Shown here one piece after another: positions 1 to 10,491 of a stretch of 64,000 bases of DNA. The number at the start of each line of letters is the position of its first letter. Positions within the stretch are counted from its first letter, which is position 1. The DNA lies in the NCBI GenBank assembly GCA_037044905.1, contig JBAOKB010000171.1, positions 1-64,000 of the forward strand. Direction: 5' to 3'. This DNA is from Hortaea werneckii (Eukaryota > Ascomycota > Dothideomycetes > Mycosphaerellales > Teratosphaeriaceae). Under the pieces are notes generated by a model. It was not told the DNA's origin. It was given only the letters and a program-made list of their open reading frames with translations, and did no database searches. A program made the translations under genes and the position numbers.

Positions 1-46
1 ATTGCTAAGGTTAAACGTAACTTGGTTTGTTCCCTGAACAGCACCT
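1..46 (+). other. Residual Oxford Nanopore native-barcode adapter (assembly artefact)
   Basis: Bases 1-14 read ATTGCTAAGGTTAA and bases 39-46 read CAGCACCT. These are the two constant flanks of the ONT native barcode as I know them. The 24 bases between them (15-38) match my recollection of native barcode 08. The telomere array starts directly after the second flank. This is not fungal DNA; it shows that a read ended at a ligatable chromosome end and was not trimmed before assembly. Confidence 0.93.
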
Positions 47-178
47 AACCCTAACCCTAACCCTAACCCTAACCCTAACCCTAACCCTAACCCTAACCCT
101 AACCCTAACCCTAACCCTAACCCTAACCCTAACCCTAACCCTAACCCTAACCCTAACCCTAACCCTAACCCTAACCCT
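47..178 (+). repeat. Telomere repeat array (CCCTAA)n
   Basis: About 22 uninterrupted hexamers, read as CCCTAA on the + strand and therefore TTAGGG running toward the physical end at base 47. This is the canonical telomere repeat of filamentous fungi. The array passes directly into unique subtelomeric sequence at about 179 with no degenerate hexamer zone. Because an adapter is joined to its outer end, about 130 bp may be the full double-stranded telomere length of that molecule. Confidence 0.97.
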
Positions 179-179
179 A

Positions 180-305
180 TGCCTCCGGCGGCCCTGGCGT
201 CGGCGCCCTGAACGGCTTCCCCTTTCCTTTTCTCTCTCTTTTTCCTCCCGACAATTGGAACCCTCTTGCCTCCGGCGGCCCTGGCGTCGGCGCCCTGAAC
301 GGCTT
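180..305. repeat. Subtelomeric 39-bp direct repeat, two copies
   Basis: An identical 39-bp GC-rich element lies at 180-218 and again at 267-305 (period 87 bp). It begins TGCCTCCGGCGGCCCTGG and ends GAACGGCTT. The spacer between the copies is pyrimidine-rich (TTTCC/CTCTC). The first copy abuts the telomere array. It is probably a subtelomeric repeat shared between chromosome ends, but no function can be read from it. Confidence 0.9.
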
Positions 306-348
306 GCTCTCTCTTTTACATTTCACTAACATTTCGCCCTGTACTAGC

Positions 349-361
349 TAACCCTAACCCT
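349..361. repeat. Interstitial telomere-like hexamers
   Basis: Two CCCTAA-type hexamers occur between the 39-bp repeats and the TLH gene. Similar pairs occur inside the TLH C-terminal coding region (about 1153-1164) and just upstream of the TLH start (about 5787-5797). They could be remnants of earlier chromosome ends or sites of telomere healing. Confidence 0.7.
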
Positions 362-462
362 CAGCCTCCTTCCTCCCTCCTGCCCTCTTCTATCTCAGCT
401 TATATGATACACCATTCTCACCAACTCGTTCGTTTCCATCATGTTCGTCGCCCGCTTCCGGA

Positions 463-3400
463 TCACCCACCTCCATAGTCGGCCCCATTCGTCCTCTTCC
501 AACCCTCCCCCTCCCAAAATCCCAAACTCCTCTCCATCTCCCCCTCTACCCACCCCCACTCCCACTCCTTTCCCTCCCTCTCTTCCCTCCCCCACATCCT
601 TTGGCTGATTACCGCCCCTCCTATGTCCTCCATCACTCCCTTGTATTGGCATCCTGCCCCCGCAACTCCGCTTCGCTGATATCCTGCCGTTTTACTCCCG
701 CACGCCGCCGTCTTCTCTTCCCATCTTTGACATATGCTCTGCGGCACCCAGCAGAAATTGCACCCGCTGAATCGAGCCATCTGTAGCCGCTTCATCCTCT
801 TCTTCACTTCCGCCATCCTCTCCCCTGCCTCCTTCCCGTGCCCTCTGCACTCTTCCCACCCTCGAGCCCTTTTCGCCCGTTGTATCTGCCCTTGCGCCCA
901 GCACACCGAACACCCTACCTTCGTCCAATCCTCTAGCCTCTTCACCATCTCGTCTCTGTCTAGCTCTCTGCTAGCCCTCTCCGCTAACCTCGACCTCTTC
1001 TGCGCTTGCACTCTTTCTCCCTCTCTACTCATTCCTGTCCTCGCCTCGTTTATGCTTCGCTCCCTCTCCTCTCTCTCTCCTATACTTCTTGCCCTCTTTA
1101 GCCCTCTTCCTTCCTTTGCTGCCTCTTCACACTCATCCCCAGCTTCGGCCAACCCTAACCCTAATTCTCCCTCGTCGTCAACGTTGTCCGTACCTAACTC
1201 TAAGCCTCTCGGTGTTCCATCCTCGCTACCTTGTTCCATCGGCTCTGACCCTAACCCGTCTGCTTCCTCTTGCTCCCTCCTTCTATGCTGCTGTGATGGA
1301 ACGAACCCCCCTGTCCTCACTACAACCCTCGCCCTCCTTCCCGTTCTTGTTAACCCTCTACATACATCACACACTTTCTCTCCGTTCTCGCATCCGATCC
1401 TGTCCGCCCTCCCATCCATCTCCCTGTCTAACACAACCCTCCTACACTTCTCCCCTTCCAGATATTCGTGCATCCCCCTTTCCATTACGAATCCCTTCTC
1501 CAAGATTTTCCGACCCCCTACTGTGTTGTAGCCTCTCATTAAGATCGCCTCGCTTGCCTCTCCATCTCTTCCTGCCCTTCCACTTTCCTGTGCGTAATCC
1601 CTTACTAATTCCTTCACTCCCACGTGTACCACCACCCTAATGTGTGGTGCATCCACCCCCATTCCTATCGCTGTCGTCGCCGCGAACACTCTGTGCGTCC
1701 CCTTGACCAGCTGTTCCAGAATCTTCCTTTTCATTTCTTCGTCTCCGACCCTCCTGTAGTACACTGGACACCTTAGCACTTCTCCAATCTTCTTGCACTG
1801 CTCTACCCTCCGGCAGTACACTATGATCTGTCCCTCCTCGTGTTCTTCCAGTTTCTTTCTTACCAACTCCGCTACCCTCTCCTCTTCTTCTCGCCGGTCG
1901 TACTCGACCACCTAGTAAGCGATGTTCCTCCTCGTCGTCGAGTCTCTTATCATCCGTACCGTCCTCTTCTCCAAGCCCATCGCTTCGAGCCAGCTCGACT
2001 CTTCCTTCGGTAGCAACGTTGCCGTGAGATACACCATCTAGCATCCCTTCCTAGCGAACTCCGCTAGCTCGAGCACTTTCGGCCTCCATGTCTCTGTCGA
2101 GTCCAGAACGATGTGGCTCTCGTCGACTACTATCCTGTCTAGCTCTCCGGTAGCTAGCTTGTCGTTAATGAACCTGTTGAACGCCTTCGTTACTGCGCTC
2201 TCGGGTGTTACTAGCACGATCCTCGCGTGCCTAGCGCTCTAGTCGGGCCATCTCCCGGCGTTGAGTCCGATCTCCTTGCATCTCCTCTCTAGATCGCTCC
2301 TTAGCGATATCAACGGCACTACTACCACCGTCACCCCTCCGACTAAGCAGAATGCCGGTAGCATAAACATTAGACTCTTGCCTCCTCCGGTCCTCATGAC
2401 CATTACTACCTTCGGCTCGCCCGATACGATTGCCTTTAGCCCTTCCAGTTGTGAGCCTCTAAATGAAGCGTTCGGCCCCAGCATTTCCCTTAGACTCACG
2501 TTCAAGTCTGCCCTCCTCAACTTCGCCCACCTCTCTTCTTCTACCATCTTCCTGTATTTCTCTAGATCGATCGTCGGCTTTCCATTACCTGTCGTAGTGG
2601 ACGGCCACCTAATGAAGTGGTGCCATGACACGCTCACCTTTCTAAACGATGCCTGCTCGGACTGCGTGCTAAACGGGTTCTCTGTCGTCAAGATCCCGTA
2701 GATCAACTCTTCCATCCTTTTACTGTGTCCGGATTGCATCTGCCTATCTTCTGTTGTTACTCCTTCGTACAACCGATCGAGCTGTTTTGTCACTTCTTCC
2801 TCTGGGCAGTGTACCCTTTGGATGGCTGGGTATAGCTGCCTCCATGTCGACGGCGTTACAAAGAATCCGGCCTGGCATTTTGATAGCTCCCTCTTTATTA
2901 CCCTCTTTAGCCTCTCTATGTTCCAGAAGCCGTCTATGCTAAGTGCCTGCAGCTTGCCCTCTTTCGCTTTTCCTCCATTCCTCGGCCTGCTTCGCGCCTC
3001 CCTCCCACTAACCATCCGATCTCCTGCCGTTCCTTCGTCATCACCTCCATCCGCCTCGCTTTTACTGCTCGGGCTTGTGCTCGATTCGCTCTCGCTTCCT
3101 AAACTGCCCTCTTCCCCGTCGCTTTCCCTTCCTCCTTCTTCGCTCCTACTCTCCTCCTCCTCCCTAACTCCGTCGACCTCGCCTTCCCATTTCTTTTCCG
3201 GCTCCGGCTCCCACAGATATTTGCTAAAGTCGAACTCGCCCCTAACTTCCTACCTAAGCATGTGCACGAACGGTTCCACTAGCTACAAATGGTACACCAA
3301 CAGCTTTCCTACCTCTTGCGGCAGATACCTGTGGATTATCTTCGCTTCGCCGCTCTTGCTGTAGCCTTTGTGGTAGCCCGTTACTAGCTCGACCATGCCA

Positions 3401-5496
3401 TTGTCAACAAAAACACCCCTCTGCGCTCGCGTACTCTCTCCGTTCTCGGTCCTAATGCTAACAACTTCCGTCCCTCTAGCTAGAGCTCCCCCTGCCATGT
3501 AACACAACACTATTAGCTCCTCCTTAAACAGAGTCACCTCCCGGAAGTACTGCTCCACCTTAGTCGTGTTCCACTTTAGCTCACTCCTGTCCCTTACTTT
3601 ACTCATGTCGATATTTTGTAGAAAGTACTTGGTTATTCGGTCCTCTCTTATGGCCCGGCTCCACAACCACTTCCTGCTCTCTACGTCTTTCCCGTCCGGC
3701 CTCCTGACTCTGCCCAAGACTTCATCGTTTCTCTCATCGTCTAAGAAGCTCCAACCCTCGGTGAGATCGCTTGGGTTGTCGAACAGTCTGTCTAGATGCA
3801 AGATCGGCAGTTCCTCCTCTTGCTGTAAGAACATCAACCGCTTCGTGAGCCTCCCCAGACACCTTTCCTATAGCGAGTGTAGTGCATCTCTAAGATCTCC
3901 CATGCTAAAGCTAATCTTGTCGATGGCGACCTGTTGGCATCTGTTCATCCAAGTGACCCGTGCCCCGGCTTTCTCCGTGAACCTAATCCTCATTCCAAAA
4001 GTCTTCATGTGCAAGACCCTGTCCATCGGGCTCGCTAGTCCCCCGTATTCCTAAAGACACAACAGCCTGGGCACCATATCGTGCACCCCTTCTACAATGC
4101 TAACCGCTTCTTTTCTCGCCTCACTCTCACCTATCCCGGCTCCGATTAGCCGGTCGATGTCGTCTTGCCTCTGCTTGTAAGCCATGAACACCACCAGAGC
4201 CTTACAGACCGTGACGATGGCCGCTAGCTTCGGCGTGAAGTTGAACACGCTTACCCATCCTGCGTCTTCGGTGTCCAAGCCGAGAACTGCTAATGCGGAC
4301 AGAAAGCCGCTTTGGAACTCGTCGTCTAGCAGCTCCTAGTCGAGCATGCTGGCCCAGAAAAGAACGATGGACCATTGTAACTCGTCTTCGCAGACCTTTC
4401 TAGCTCCCTTGTCTAGAGCGGCGGTCTCTCGTCTGGCGAGACTTTGCATTGCTCCCAGCCTCCTCGCTTGCCCATCCGTTAACGTGTAGTCTAGCTTGTT
4501 CTCCTATGTCTGACTCCTCCAAAGATATCTTAGCATTGATACCTAGACCCTGGAGTATTTCTTCTTCGTACTAGCCTCGTGTTTGCTGTAGAATAGAGTC
4601 TCGTTGTTCGCGGCCCCGGTTTCCTTCCTGTTCACGTAGTAAAGAGCGGACCTTGGGATCGTCCGCGGACTGCTAACGTCTATGGCCTTCTTGATCACCC
4701 TGCCGGTCGCTCTGCAAGCTCTCTCGATCGCCTCCTCTTCTTCATCTACGCTCTCTATCCCCCGCTCGTCCGCCTCAAGCTTTGGCGCCGCACTTAGACT
4801 AGCCCGTAGCTCTTCTTTCTCAAACCTAGCCAGATAGTAAGCCTAGCTAGTGTGTTCTAGCCATGGATCCATTTCAGACCTAACATTGCTAACGTTCACC
4901 TTCCTATAATGGTGCGCCTCCCGCAGCTTCCTCTTGAGTCCATCGGCTACCTCATCTGTCAACTTCTGCGCCCTGTCCTCGGGCTCGCAGCCATAACCGC
5001 CTCCTAGCATCCGTGGCGCTAGCGGTAGCACTTTAAAGAGCTTAGTCCACTGCGTATACTTGAAGAATCTCTGACAGTAGTGACCTTCCGTGAACGGCTA
5101 GTTTGCGGCGGGTCGACTCCTCAAACTCCCTCGACCTCCTCTACTTTTGGCGCTGTTCTAGCCGTGTTCCTTTCTACAGTGCGCCTCGATCCCCTTTTTA
5201 CTCTCCCTTAGCAACCCGCACGCTTTGCACTGTAAGCATTGCTCGATGACCGGGCCGAGCTCCTAGATCGCTTCCTGTTCGGCGGCGGGGTACACGACGT
5301 CTTCTAACCTATAAGCGACGTGGTCGAGTTTTTCCACTTGTTCGATTATTCCTTTCCTAGTGCTCACTGTTAGCGTCTAGTAACTTTGGCTAAGATGCGC
5401 CTTAATTTGGTCTGGAACCACTGCAAACTTGCAATCTCTACAAACGATGATTTAAAAATTCTAGAAGTGTACGAACAGACTCTCAAAAGCGTCCAT
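463..5496 (-). pseudogene. Telomere-linked RecQ-like helicase (TLH), frame intact but broken by 17 nonsense codons
   Basis: One continuous frame of 1,677 codons runs from an ATG at 5496 to a TGA at 463, toward the telomere as is usual for fungal TLHs. In order it encodes an N-terminal segment with a C2H2-like pair (CLQCKAC followed by HCRKEH), and a conserved middle region (ARGTEVVSIR, YHKGYSKSGEAKIIHRYLP). A RecQ DEAD-type core follows with motif I RTGGGKS, a DESH box, STETW and LTATL, then the helicase C domain (FAATTAIGMGVD, QESGRAGRDG). The tail is low-complexity with Cys pairs (CSVC, CNFC). In-frame stops sit at 5461, 5452 (the only TAA), 5377, 5263, 5158, 5098, 4843, 4543, 4504, 4336, 4051, 3868, 3283, 3250, 2239, 2038 and 1912 (low coordinate of each codon). 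There is no frameshift and no internal TGA. Several stops fall where Gln (before MVYLTATL) or Trp (after VYHL) is expected in the family. This is the signature of CpA to TpA change (repeat-induced point mutation). No full-length product is expected. Confidence 0.92.
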
Positions 5497-6130
5497 GGTG
5501 TATTAGCTGTCGAGCAACGTGTCTGTCCTAATGTTTCGGTCGGCGGCCTCGCCTAGGCTTAGCTGCACCGCCCCCTGTCACAGAATTTTCGCGATCCCTG
5601 TCGCGATGGCGCGGTTACACATAATGGGGTTGAACGTTAGCTACATGCTACAAGAGTCGGTGGTCTTGCTGGGTGCTTTTCTGCACCTTTGTTGGTGTAT
5701 TTCTATCTACCCTACCTCTTCGCGAGCGTCCAGCCTGCGCTTCCGGCGGTCCCTCAATTCCAGCCGAACCGCCGTTACGCCCGCCGACCCTAACCCTAAG
5801 CCTTTGCGAGCGGAACTTCACACAGAATGTCGGGATTTTCGAACCGCGATAACAATTCACCACGCGGGTCTCCCGCTCCGATGTTGAAAACTCACGAGTA
5901 AAGTGCCTACGGATTGGAAACTCACCGAGTTTGAAACGATTCCGACCGGTACTTTTCATTCCTTCTGCCCCCGGTTTTTCATGGAATCTGCCCCCTCCGG
6001 CGAATTCGGTGGCCCGTGCCCCCCACGCATTATCATGGAATCCGCCCCGGATTCTTTGAAGGATTGAGGGTAGGAATCAGCTCGGTAAGTTAACATTTCT
6101 TACTCGATTATTCCACACTTGCTGACAGCA
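5497..6130. other. Subtelomere/unique-sequence junction, no gene seen
   Basis: Upstream of the TLH start I see a telomere-like hexamer pair (about 5787-5797). There are also two imperfect CATGGAATC(T/C)GCCCC repeats at about 5980 and 6033 in a C-rich stretch. Short open frames here have no recognisable motifs. Bases 6087-6130 read like a genuine intron (GTAAGT to CTGACAG) leading into the regulator tail that follows. Confidence 0.6.
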
Positions 6131-7179
6131 ATGAGGCCTGGTACGATGCTTCGGCGGCAAGCCTCACACACCTCTTCGGCGCGCGGTCTCTTTTCCAAGC
6201 CTGGTTGGCTGACGAGGCAATTGATGGCTGCATCGAAGAGCCTGCCTTGCTCAACCGGCAGCAGAGCTTTCTAGTGGGTACCATGGTCTACCTGGAGTGT
6301 CTCGCAGCGTTCATCCTTGACCAGTCGATCGACTCCCTGAGACATCTTCGGAGGTTTGGTGCGACGGCCGGAAGACAGCGGATCCATCCCAATCCCTGGA
6401 CTGGCGTGAGTACTCCGCTCTTCGTTCATCTGGCCGAGACTGCGATCCTCATGAGATGTAAACGAACGTGTTCCACTTACCACTCCACAAGGCCGCAGCG
6501 TGATTCCAGCGTGGACTTGTGGGACACAATCAATCAAACCGCTAAGGATTTGTACGAGCGCATCTTGAAATACCGCCCTCCTTCTGCTAACATGGTGGAC
6601 GACACGAAGGATCCCAATACCCCAGTTGATCATCTCATCAGTGTAGACATCATCCATCGATTCGTCATACTCATGGAGCTTGTCCAAGCTTTCCCTGGCC
6701 TGTCCATGGGAAGCAACTGGGAGACGAGTAATGAGACTGCGATTGCAACCCAGGCCAGTGAACTGGCGTTCGATTGCGCCGTCGCAATCTTGAATATTGT
6801 CTCGCAGCTTCCCGAAAATTCGGGAGCGAATATCATGCTTTCGATCCCTCTCATCGCGGCGGGCAGTGCCCTTCAAACTCGACAGCGCCCAGAAAGTCCC
6901 CAGAGCCCGGCAACACCGCATGGAATCCGCGACAGCACTTTCGCGGTCATGCGTGGCCGAGCCATGGTGGAGATTTGGCGTGAGCAGACACAATCCCGTC
7001 TGGAGCGCACATATCGCCGGGTTGGCGTCGCACCGCTGCTTCGGGCTAGCCAATTACTACAGCAAGTCTGGCAGCGCGCTGACTCAGTGACGAGGGAAGA
7101 CGAACGGGACAAAAGCCCATTTTCGGTGCATTGGATGAGTATCATGACAGCTGAGAGTCTCGAGACGCTTTTTGGATAA
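6131..7179 (+). pseudogene. Truncated fungal transcription-factor C-terminal domain (Fungal_trans_2-like)
   Basis: The frame after the probable 3' splice site at 6130 encodes about 349 residues resembling the helical regulatory half of Zn2Cys6 transcription factors (SLTHLFGARSLFQAWL, LVGTMVYLECLAAFI). It ends at TAG 7177-7179. No Cys6 zinc cluster or nuclear-localisation segment is present. The putative upstream exon hits an in-frame TAG about ten bases before its donor, and there is no suitable ATG before the conserved region. I infer that the 5' half was lost at the subtelomeric breakpoint near 6.08 kb, leaving a 3' fragment. It may once have regulated the neighbouring amine cluster. A short protein started from an internal ATG (for example near 6280) cannot be excluded. 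Confidence 0.6.
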
Positions 7180-7714
7180 GATAGTTCAATGTGTTAGATG
7201 TGAAAGATGACTTGTACGAGACACGATAGACCAGCAAGCCGCTACATCTACCCTAGAAAGGCAAAGCTTCACAATGAGGCAGGAGACTGTGACCGTGAGA
7301 CCGTCTCATCAGCTTTGAGAGCAATAACATCACGAGCATCGGAGTCAACAATCTCGCAACAATCAGCCCCGCCTGCACGCAGCGTACAGAGGTCTATTGG
7401 AGAAGCCCCCTCACTAGGCCCGCTCGGCCCGCGAACCTCGCTTAGCGCTGAAGCTCTCTTCGACGGCTACCATTGCTACTTTAGGACTGCTTACGCTTCC
7501 GACGCGGGGCGTGGAAATACAACGCTCTTCGTGTACCTAGGTAGGTAAGAACAACGATGTCTACTGGTCATGGGTCTCGAGCGCATTTACCGTTCACGCC
7601 ATCCGGACGAAACCGGTTCGGAGCGATAGAAGCGCTTGACGAATCTGTCACACATATGTAAGATGCACGTCCGGCGTGTGCTGCTCGGGCGAGTCACTGT
7701 GAGCGACCAACACC
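7180..7714. promoter_or_regulatory. Intergenic region upstream of the aldehyde dehydrogenase
   Basis: It holds one TACCTAGGTA palindrome (7534-7543) followed by GGTA. No convincing gene is present: the open frame at 7207-7548 has no domain and unremarkable composition. The 3' part is the presumed ALDH promoter. Confidence 0.5.
7534..7543. repeat. TACCTAGGTA palindrome, copy 1
   Basis: A perfect 10-bp palindrome in the ALDH upstream region. Further copies are at 36244-36253, 44522-44531 and 60257-60266, all intergenic. An ACCTAGGT core is also at 56927-56934. Confidence 0.85.
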
Positions 7715-9400
7715 ATGGCACTCCCGACTATCGCGCTCAACGCAGGCGACGGCAAGATCATCCGGCTGCCTACGGGGCTGTTCATTGACAATCGTTTCGT
7801 CCCTTCCGTACGTGGAGAGACACTTGATGTCAAGAATGCAGCCTCCAGGAAAAGCCTCGGGCCCATAAGCGCGGCGGCGAAGAAAGATGTTGACGTCGCT
7901 GTAGCATCCTCGTTGAAAACTTACGAGCGCACATGGAGGCATGTGGCGGCAGCCGGACGGCGACAGCTCATGTTGAAGCTCGCCGATCTCATTGAGCGTG
8001 ACCTCGACGACTTTGCTGCAATTGAAAGTATCGATGTTGGACAGTTATACGGTACGACAAAAGGGATGCTAGGGCCCATGTCTGTCGAATGGATTCGCTA
8101 CTTCGCTGGCTTCGCCGATAAGATGGAGGGGAGGAGTGCGAACTGGGACGATGCGGGCGCACCATCAGGTCTTTCGTATACGAGACGAGAGCCCTATGGC
8201 GTCACAGCTGCGATTGTTCCTTGGAATACGCCACTGTGAGAACCACTTTGCCATTATTCGTTGAGTCACTGCTGACTTCTGATGCAAAGAATGCTAACCT
8301 GCTGGAAAATCGCGCCATCTATCGCAGCGGGCAATACTCTCGTCATTAAGCCTCCAGAGCTTGCTCCTCTATCGGCTTTGAAGCTTGCTCAATTGATTGT
8401 TGAGGCCGGGTTTCCTCCTGGTGTCATTAATATTATTCCTGGTCTGGGCTCTACCGCGGGAAGTGCTCTTGCCCATCACATGGACGTCCGGAAGATTGCT
8501 TTTACTGGCTCGACCGCTACCGGACGTATGATCTTGGAGGCTTCAGCACGGAGTAACCTGAAGAAAGTGTCCCTTGAACTCGGAGGAAAGAGCCCGGTGA
8601 TCGTTTTCGATGACGCTGACTTTGATCAAGCCGTCGCGGGGGCCGCTGCGGGCATCACGGCGGGTGAGGGACAAATCTGTGCCGCCGGCTCGCGAATCTA
8701 CGTGCAAGACACTATCTATCAAAAGTTCCTCACGGCTTTCTCGGAGAAATGTAAAGACGCAGCGTTCGGTAACCCTCTTGCTGCGGATACGGCCAAAGGC
8801 CCACTGATCAGCGACGATCAGCGCGAGAAAGTTCTGGGCTTCATCCACAGGGCGCAAGCAAAGGGCATTCCGCTTCTACATGGTGGCAATCGTGTCCGGG
8901 ATAGTAACGGCGTGGAAAACACTGCCTTTTACGACGTCCCTGCCGATGCGGAAGTAATAGAGCAAGAGATTTTTGGGCCTGTCGCGGTACGTATCAAGAA
9001 GGTGCCCATCTCAGAGTCGTTGCACTTGACCATTTCTAACGCGCGTAATCCCTAGGCAATCTCGAAGTTCAGTACCGAAGACGATGTAATCCAGCGATCC
9101 AATGACTCGAACTACGGCCTTTCCGCATCTGTCTTCACGACTAATCTATGTCGCGCCCATAGGATCGCAGCAAGACTTGAAAGCGGCCAAGTCACTGTCA
9201 ACGGATGGGGAATGCTTGCCCCGAATATGCCCTTCGGTGGTATGTATCATCTCTCGTGTGCTTTAGCATGTTTCTGAAGGCTAGACTAACAACTCGTCGC
9301 AGGTTTCAAACAAAGCGGATTTGGTCGCGATGGGGGTGCAGAAGCGCTTGATGATTGGACAGTTGTGAAGGCTGTCAAACTTGTTGTTCCCAAACTGTAG
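7715..9400 (+). CDS. NAD(P)-dependent aldehyde dehydrogenase
   Basis: Four exons (7715-8235, 8290-8986, 9056-9239, 9303-9400) encode 499 residues, the usual ALDH length. It oxidises an aldehyde to the carboxylic acid. Visible motifs are VPWNTPL in the cofactor/substrate channel, FTGSTATG (Rossmann region), ELGGKSP with general-base Glu270, and GQICAAGSR with catalytic Cys304. FGPV, NGWG and PFGGFKQSG(F/G)RDGG follow toward the C-terminus. Introns are 54, 69 and 63 nt and all junctions keep frame. No targeting peptide is obvious, so it is probably cytosolic. It lies with an amine oxidase, a permease and a cupin, so the likely substrate is the aldehyde released by the oxidase. The exact substrate cannot be read from sequence. 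Confidence 0.94.
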
Positions 9401-10022
9401 AGTAAGGAATGAGATCTGTGGGCGTATTGTTACGTAACAGCTAGGCGCTGTTGCATGACCACCGCGACGCTCAGCCCTCTAATTGGAATAGTCGTAATGA
9501 AAATCATCTTTCCTTGAATCTTTGGGTGCTTTGCACAGGGGAGAGATGATATTCTTAACATTTGTATGTTACAACTCTGATCCTTGAGTCTTCGCGCAAT
9601 GGTTGGGTGTTTGGTCGGCCAAAGTTGCGTTGGCTTTGCTTGTTAGAGCAGTTTTGGCTCGGCATTATCTGGCATTGCCAAATTACTCGAATGTACCGCC
9701 GAGGTTGAACAGATTACAACTTCGACGGGATCTCTCAAATAGCCTTCTTAATGAGCGTAACTCTCTCTGAGTCGCTTTTTGGTGATAATGGTTAGAGCCA
9801 TCGCTTCACTTCTAGATCCTCGTGGACAGACTATGCACTGTCAATGGTGCGCAGCGGGGAACAATCGTCTAGATGCTACCTTGAAGCTTGAAGATGGACA
9901 TTTTCAATCTTGGTGTAGTAATTGAGGAAGGGCTAGCGAGAGAGTTACGAACAATGGAGTGTTTGTGCTGAACGTAGAATGAATCACAGGGTGTCAATCG
10001 TCGTTCAATGCTTCAGATGGTA
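9401..10022. other. Intergenic region between convergent ALDH and cupin genes
   Basis: Presumed shared 3' flanks. I see no gene, RNA or repeat here. Confidence 0.5.
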
Positions 10023-10491
10023 TCAGAGTTTTGCAATCGGTCTAGCCGCACATTTGTAGCAGATCCCGTAATCAGACGAGGAGAATTTCACAGTGCTCCC
10101 TCTGTGTATGAAGAAACTATCTCCAGGACCAAGCACGCGAATGTTGCCAGTCTCATCGCGGAGAGTCACGGTGCCTGAGAAACATTTCAGCCGAGAAACG
10201 ATTAAAGGGTACATCTAGAGAGGTCATCGTACCTTCCCAGACAACGCCACTCTCATCGTAGGTGTGCCGCGGCGGTCCTGCCTCAGGACCCTTTTCTATG
10301 CGAAACCAAATCCCAGCCATTCGGTCGGTACTATGCTCTGCAGTAGTGCCGAAAATGTCACCTAGCAGCGTCATATAAGTCTCAATGCCTTCCCGGGCGG
10401 AACGAAGAACGCACTCACGGAAAAACACGTGACTCCCATCCGCCTCAGGGATCTTGAAGCGCTCCGTTGAAGATTGGTATTCGACAGGCAT
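10023..10491 (-). CDS. Small cupin-fold protein (DUF861/EutQ-like)
   Basis: Two exons (10491-10233 and 10174-10023; 58-nt intron) encode 136 residues ending at TGA. The second half is a single cupin barrel: a GxVVWEGTVTLRDETG strand pair, then VLGPGDSFFIHRGSTVKF and YKCAARP. This resembles the DUF861/cupin_3 family found beside amine and amino-acid catabolic enzymes. Catalytic activity is unknown; such proteins may bind or isomerise a small pathway intermediate. Of the usual cupin metal ligands, His in FFIHRGS is visible, but a full HxH...E...H set is not. It lies between the convergent ALDH gene and the co-oriented amine oxidase gene, which supports an accessory role in the same pathway. Confidence 0.83.

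Noticed and set aside
27..329. Open frame over the telomere array (Leu-Thr repeat protein).
   Set aside because: It is a translation of CCCTAA hexamers, which are open in this frame by composition.
734..1640. Ser/Leu/Pro-rich plus-strand frames opposite the TLH C-terminus.
   Set aside because: They are shadows of the minus-strand purine-rich TLH coding sequence; no motifs.
463..5496. UAG reassigned to glutamine or read through, making the TLH functional.
   Set aside because: Other intact genes in the window end at TAG (amine oxidase, ALDH, PDI, OMA1, amidohydrolase), so UAG is an ordinary stop here. A TAA also interrupts the frame, and one TAG falls where Trp is expected.
5519..5887. 122-residue plus-strand frame upstream of the TLH.
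   Set aside because: Contains a telomere-like hexamer, lacks motifs and has subtelomeric repeat-like composition.
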